From positions 24,438 through 88,437 of the forward strand of contig JAZSFC010000011.1 of assembly GCA_045531955.1 (NCBI GenBank): a stretch of 64,000 nt of DNA, in the 5' to 3' direction. The DNA comes from SIG299 sp045531955. GTDB lineage: Bacteria > Bacillota > Clostridia > Lachnospirales > Lachnospiraceae. Each line of letters opens with the position of its first letter. Position 1 is the stretch's first letter. Shown one piece after another: positions 62,153 to 64,000 of the stretch. The translations under genes were made by a program, and so were the position numbers. The notes beneath the pieces are model-generated. The model did not search any database. It was not told where the DNA came from and saw only the letters and a program-made list of their open reading frames with translations.

Positions 62153-63943
62153 TTATTTCTTGGAAATTGCACCAAATTTACATTTTTCCATACAAGCGCC
62201 GCACTTTACGCACTTTGTCTGGTCGATTGCATGAGGTGTCTTAACTGCACCGCTGATAGCACCGTTTGGACATACTCTGGAGCACAGGGTACATCCCTTA
62301 CACTTATCAGGATCGATGGTGTAGGAGAGCAGGGACTTACATACGCCTGCAGGACACTTCTTGTCTACAACGTGCGCTTCGTATTCATCTCTGAAGTAAC
62401 GAAGTGTGGAAAGAACAGGGTTTGGAGCGGACTGACCAAGAGCACATAAGGAGTTGTTCTTGATGTAGTAGCAAAGATCTTCGATCTTGTCGAGGTCTTC
62501 TAAAGTACCCTGACCCTTTGTAATCTTGTCGATCATTTCGTATAAGCGCTTGGTACCGATACGGCATGCGGTACACTTACCACAGGACTCGTCTACGGTG
62601 AACTCAAGGAAGAACTTAGCGATATCAACCATACAGTTGACTTCGTCCATTACGATAAGACCGCCGGACCCCATCATGGAACCGAGAGCGATTAAGTTAT
62701 CGTAGTCGATCGGAACGTCGAAGTGAGCAGCAGGGATACATCCGCCGGATGGACCACCGGTCTGGGCTGCCTTGAACTTCTTACCATTTGGAATGCCGCC
62801 GCCAATGTCTTCAACAACTTCGCGGAGGGTAGTACCCATAGGGATTTCTACGAGACCGGTGTTGGTAATCTTACCACCGAGAGCGAATACCTTGGTACCC
62901 TTACTCTTTTCGGTACCCATGGAAGCAAACCAGTCTGCACCGTTTAAGATAATCTGTGGGATATTAGCCCATGTTTCTACGTTGTTTAATACGGTTGGTT
63001 TTTCGAATAAGCCCTTTTCAGCAGGGAACGGAGGACGTGGACGAGGCTCACCACGATTTCCTTCGATGGAAGTCATGAGGGCTGTTTCTTCACCACATAC
63101 GAACGCACCTGCGCCGAGACGTAAGTCGATATCGAAGTCGAAGCCGGTACCGAAAATATCCTTACCGAGTAAGCCATATTCTCTTGCCTGCTTAATAGCT
63201 GTTTCCAGACGGCCTACAGCGATTGGATACTCTGCACGGATGTAGATGTAACCCTGGTTAGCACCGATGGTGTAACCTGCGATTGCCATAGCCTCTAATA
63301 CTACGTGTGGGTCACCTTCCAGGATGGAACGGTCCATGAATGCACCCGGGTCACCTTCGTCGGCGTTACAAGCAACGTACTTCTGGCCGCCCTTAACAAG
63401 GTCCTTAGCCAGCTGCCACTTTCTGCCGGTTGGGAAACCACCGCCGCCACGGCCGCGGAGACCACTTTCTAATAAAACATTGATAACATCGTCAGGAGTC
63501 ATGGTGGTTAATACCTTACCAAGAGCTTCATAACCGCCGGTACCGATGTATTCGTCGATGTTTTCAGGATTGATAACACCACAGTTACGAAGAGCAATAC
63601 GATGCTGCTTCTTGTAGAAATCGGTTTCGAGGAGAGGCTTGATGCCTTCGTCGGTTACGGTTTCGTCGTAAACGTACTTGGTAACCACACGACCCTTTAA
63701 CAGGTGCTCGGAAACGATTTCAGGAACATATTCCGGCTTCACCATAGAATAGAAGGTTGCTTCCGGATAAATAATCATAATTGGGCCGAGAGCACAAAGA
63801 CCATGACAACCGGTCTGTACAATGGCAACTTCTTCGGTCAGGCCGTTCTTTTCAAGCTCAGCCTGTAATGTTTTCATAATCTCCTGGCATCCGGAGGAAG
63901 TACATCCGGTTCCGCCGCAGACTAACACATGAGAACGATACAT
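62153..63943 (-). CDS. hydB: NADH-binding flavoprotein subunit HydB/NuoF-like
   Basis: 596 residues. N-terminal 2Fe-2S thioredoxin-like domain (CGGTGCTSSGC), then the NuoF core with glycine-rich NADH/FMN loop GRGGGGFPTGRKW and the flavin segment ACNADEGDPGAF, then a 4Fe-4S region (CGKCTACRIG) and two ferredoxin-type clusters at the C-terminus (CKGCTLCSRVC, CVKCGACMEKC). It passes electrons between NAD and HydA. It precedes hydA by 12 bases on the minus strand. Confidence 0.94.
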   Translation of the reverse strand: MYRSHVLVCGGTGCTSSGCQEIMKTLQAELEKNGLTEEVAIVQTGCHGLCALGPIMIIYPEATFYSMVKPEYVPEIVSEHLLKGRVVTKYVYDETVTDEGIKPLLETDFYKKQHRIALRNCGVINPENIDEYIGTGGYEALGKVLTTMTPDDVINVLLESGLRGRGGGGFPTGRKWQLAKDLVKGGQKYVACNADEGDPGAFMDRSILEGDPHVVLEAMAIAGYTIGANQGYIYIRAEYPIAVGRLETAIKQAREYGLLGKDIFGTGFDFDIDLRLGAGAFVCGEETALMTSIEGNRGEPRPRPPFPAEKGLFEKPTVLNNVETWANIPQIILNGADWFASMGTEKSKGTKVFALGGKITNTGLVEIPMGTTLREVVEDIGGGIPNGKKFKAAQTGGPSGGCIPAAHFDVPIDYDNLIALGSMMGSGGLIVMDEVNCMVDIAKFFLEFTVDESCGKCTACRIGTKRLYEMIDKITKGQGTLEDLDKIEDLCYYIKNNSLCALGQSAPNPVLSTLRYFRDEYEAHVVDKKCPAGVCKSLLSYTIDPDKCKGCTLCSRVCPNGAISGAVKTPHAIDQTKCVKCGACMEKCKFGAISKK

Positions 63944-63955
63944 TTGTTTTCCTCC

Positions 63956-64000
63956 TTATTTCATAACGTTCTGAATGGTGTATTCAGAAATAACCTGGCC
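63956..64000 (-). CDS. C-terminal end of an upstream gene of the hydrogenase operon (partial)
   Basis: Only 14 codons and a stop are visible (…SEYTIQNVMK). It ends 12 bases before hydB on the same strand. In related operons the neighbour is HydC (NuoE-like), a ferredoxin or an ATP-binding protein; the fragment is too short to decide. Confidence 0.5.
   Translation of the reverse strand, partial: GQVISEYTIQNVMK

Overview
The window looks like chromosomal DNA of an anaerobic, low-to-medium GC Firmicute, most likely a gut or rumen Lachnospiraceae member. This is inferred from AGGAGG-type ribosome sites, close gene packing, codon use, a bifurcating-type [FeFe] hydrogenase (HydA/HydB) with its HydE/HydG/HydF maturases, a giant pectin esterase, and the many small GNAT/NUDIX/HAD enzymes typical of that family. 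No rRNA, tRNA, CRISPR array or insertion sequence was found.

Layout. 1-1.85 kb: arginine biosynthesis (end of argB, then argD), separated by a 137-bp near-palindrome. 1.9-7.0 kb: a LytTR response regulator, a soluble GHKL kinase and two ABC exporter half-transporters; the first half-transporter is frameshifted at a run of eight T. 7.0-7.3 kb: a candidate structured RNA with its own promoter and terminator. 7.4-10.7 kb: an AT-rich, probably acquired island with a PBECR4-like nuclease protein, a small XRE regulator, and a fused nuclease-methyltransferase (type IIG-like restriction-modification) whose promoter carries a duplicated operator. 10.8-14.0 kb: housekeeping genes (bactofilin-like protein, dtd, cyclophilin, a MerR regulator) and an unannotated 42-residue Cys/Gly-rich peptide gene. 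14.2-19.7 kb: one 1838-residue lipoprotein combining pectin methylesterase and two SGNH acetylesterase-like domains, behind a promoter of MerR type. 19.9-24.7 kb: DMT and MATE transporters, a small kinase, and the purine pair xpt (with an in-frame amber codon) and a nucleobase permease.

24.9-52.4 kb is a long accessory run, almost all on the + strand, of small enzymes: metalloprotease-like proteins, a BtrH-like/methyltransferase fusion, eight GNAT acetyltransferases, two NUDIX hydrolases, nucleoside phosphorylase-like proteins, deaminases, kinases, methyltransferases, HAD phosphatases, and proC- and dapB-like genes. Many overlap by a few bases, suggesting translational coupling, but no common pathway is visible.

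52.4-64 kb is the hydrogen-metabolism locus. A promoter, an attenuator-like leader with mutually exclusive hairpins, and an array of four further hairpins precede a TM1266-family regulator and hydE-hydG-hydF. Next come a lipoprotein serpin, a metallophosphoesterase and a Pro/Thr-linker lipoprotein. The hydrogenase structural genes hydB and hydA lie convergently on the - strand. The maturases build the H-cluster that HydA needs, so the two halves of the locus form one functional unit read from two directions.

Strongest leads: the structured RNA at 7112-7301, the attenuator leader and hairpin array at 52436-52772, the restriction-modification island, the interrupted xpt and ABC genes, and the hidden Cys-rich peptide gene.
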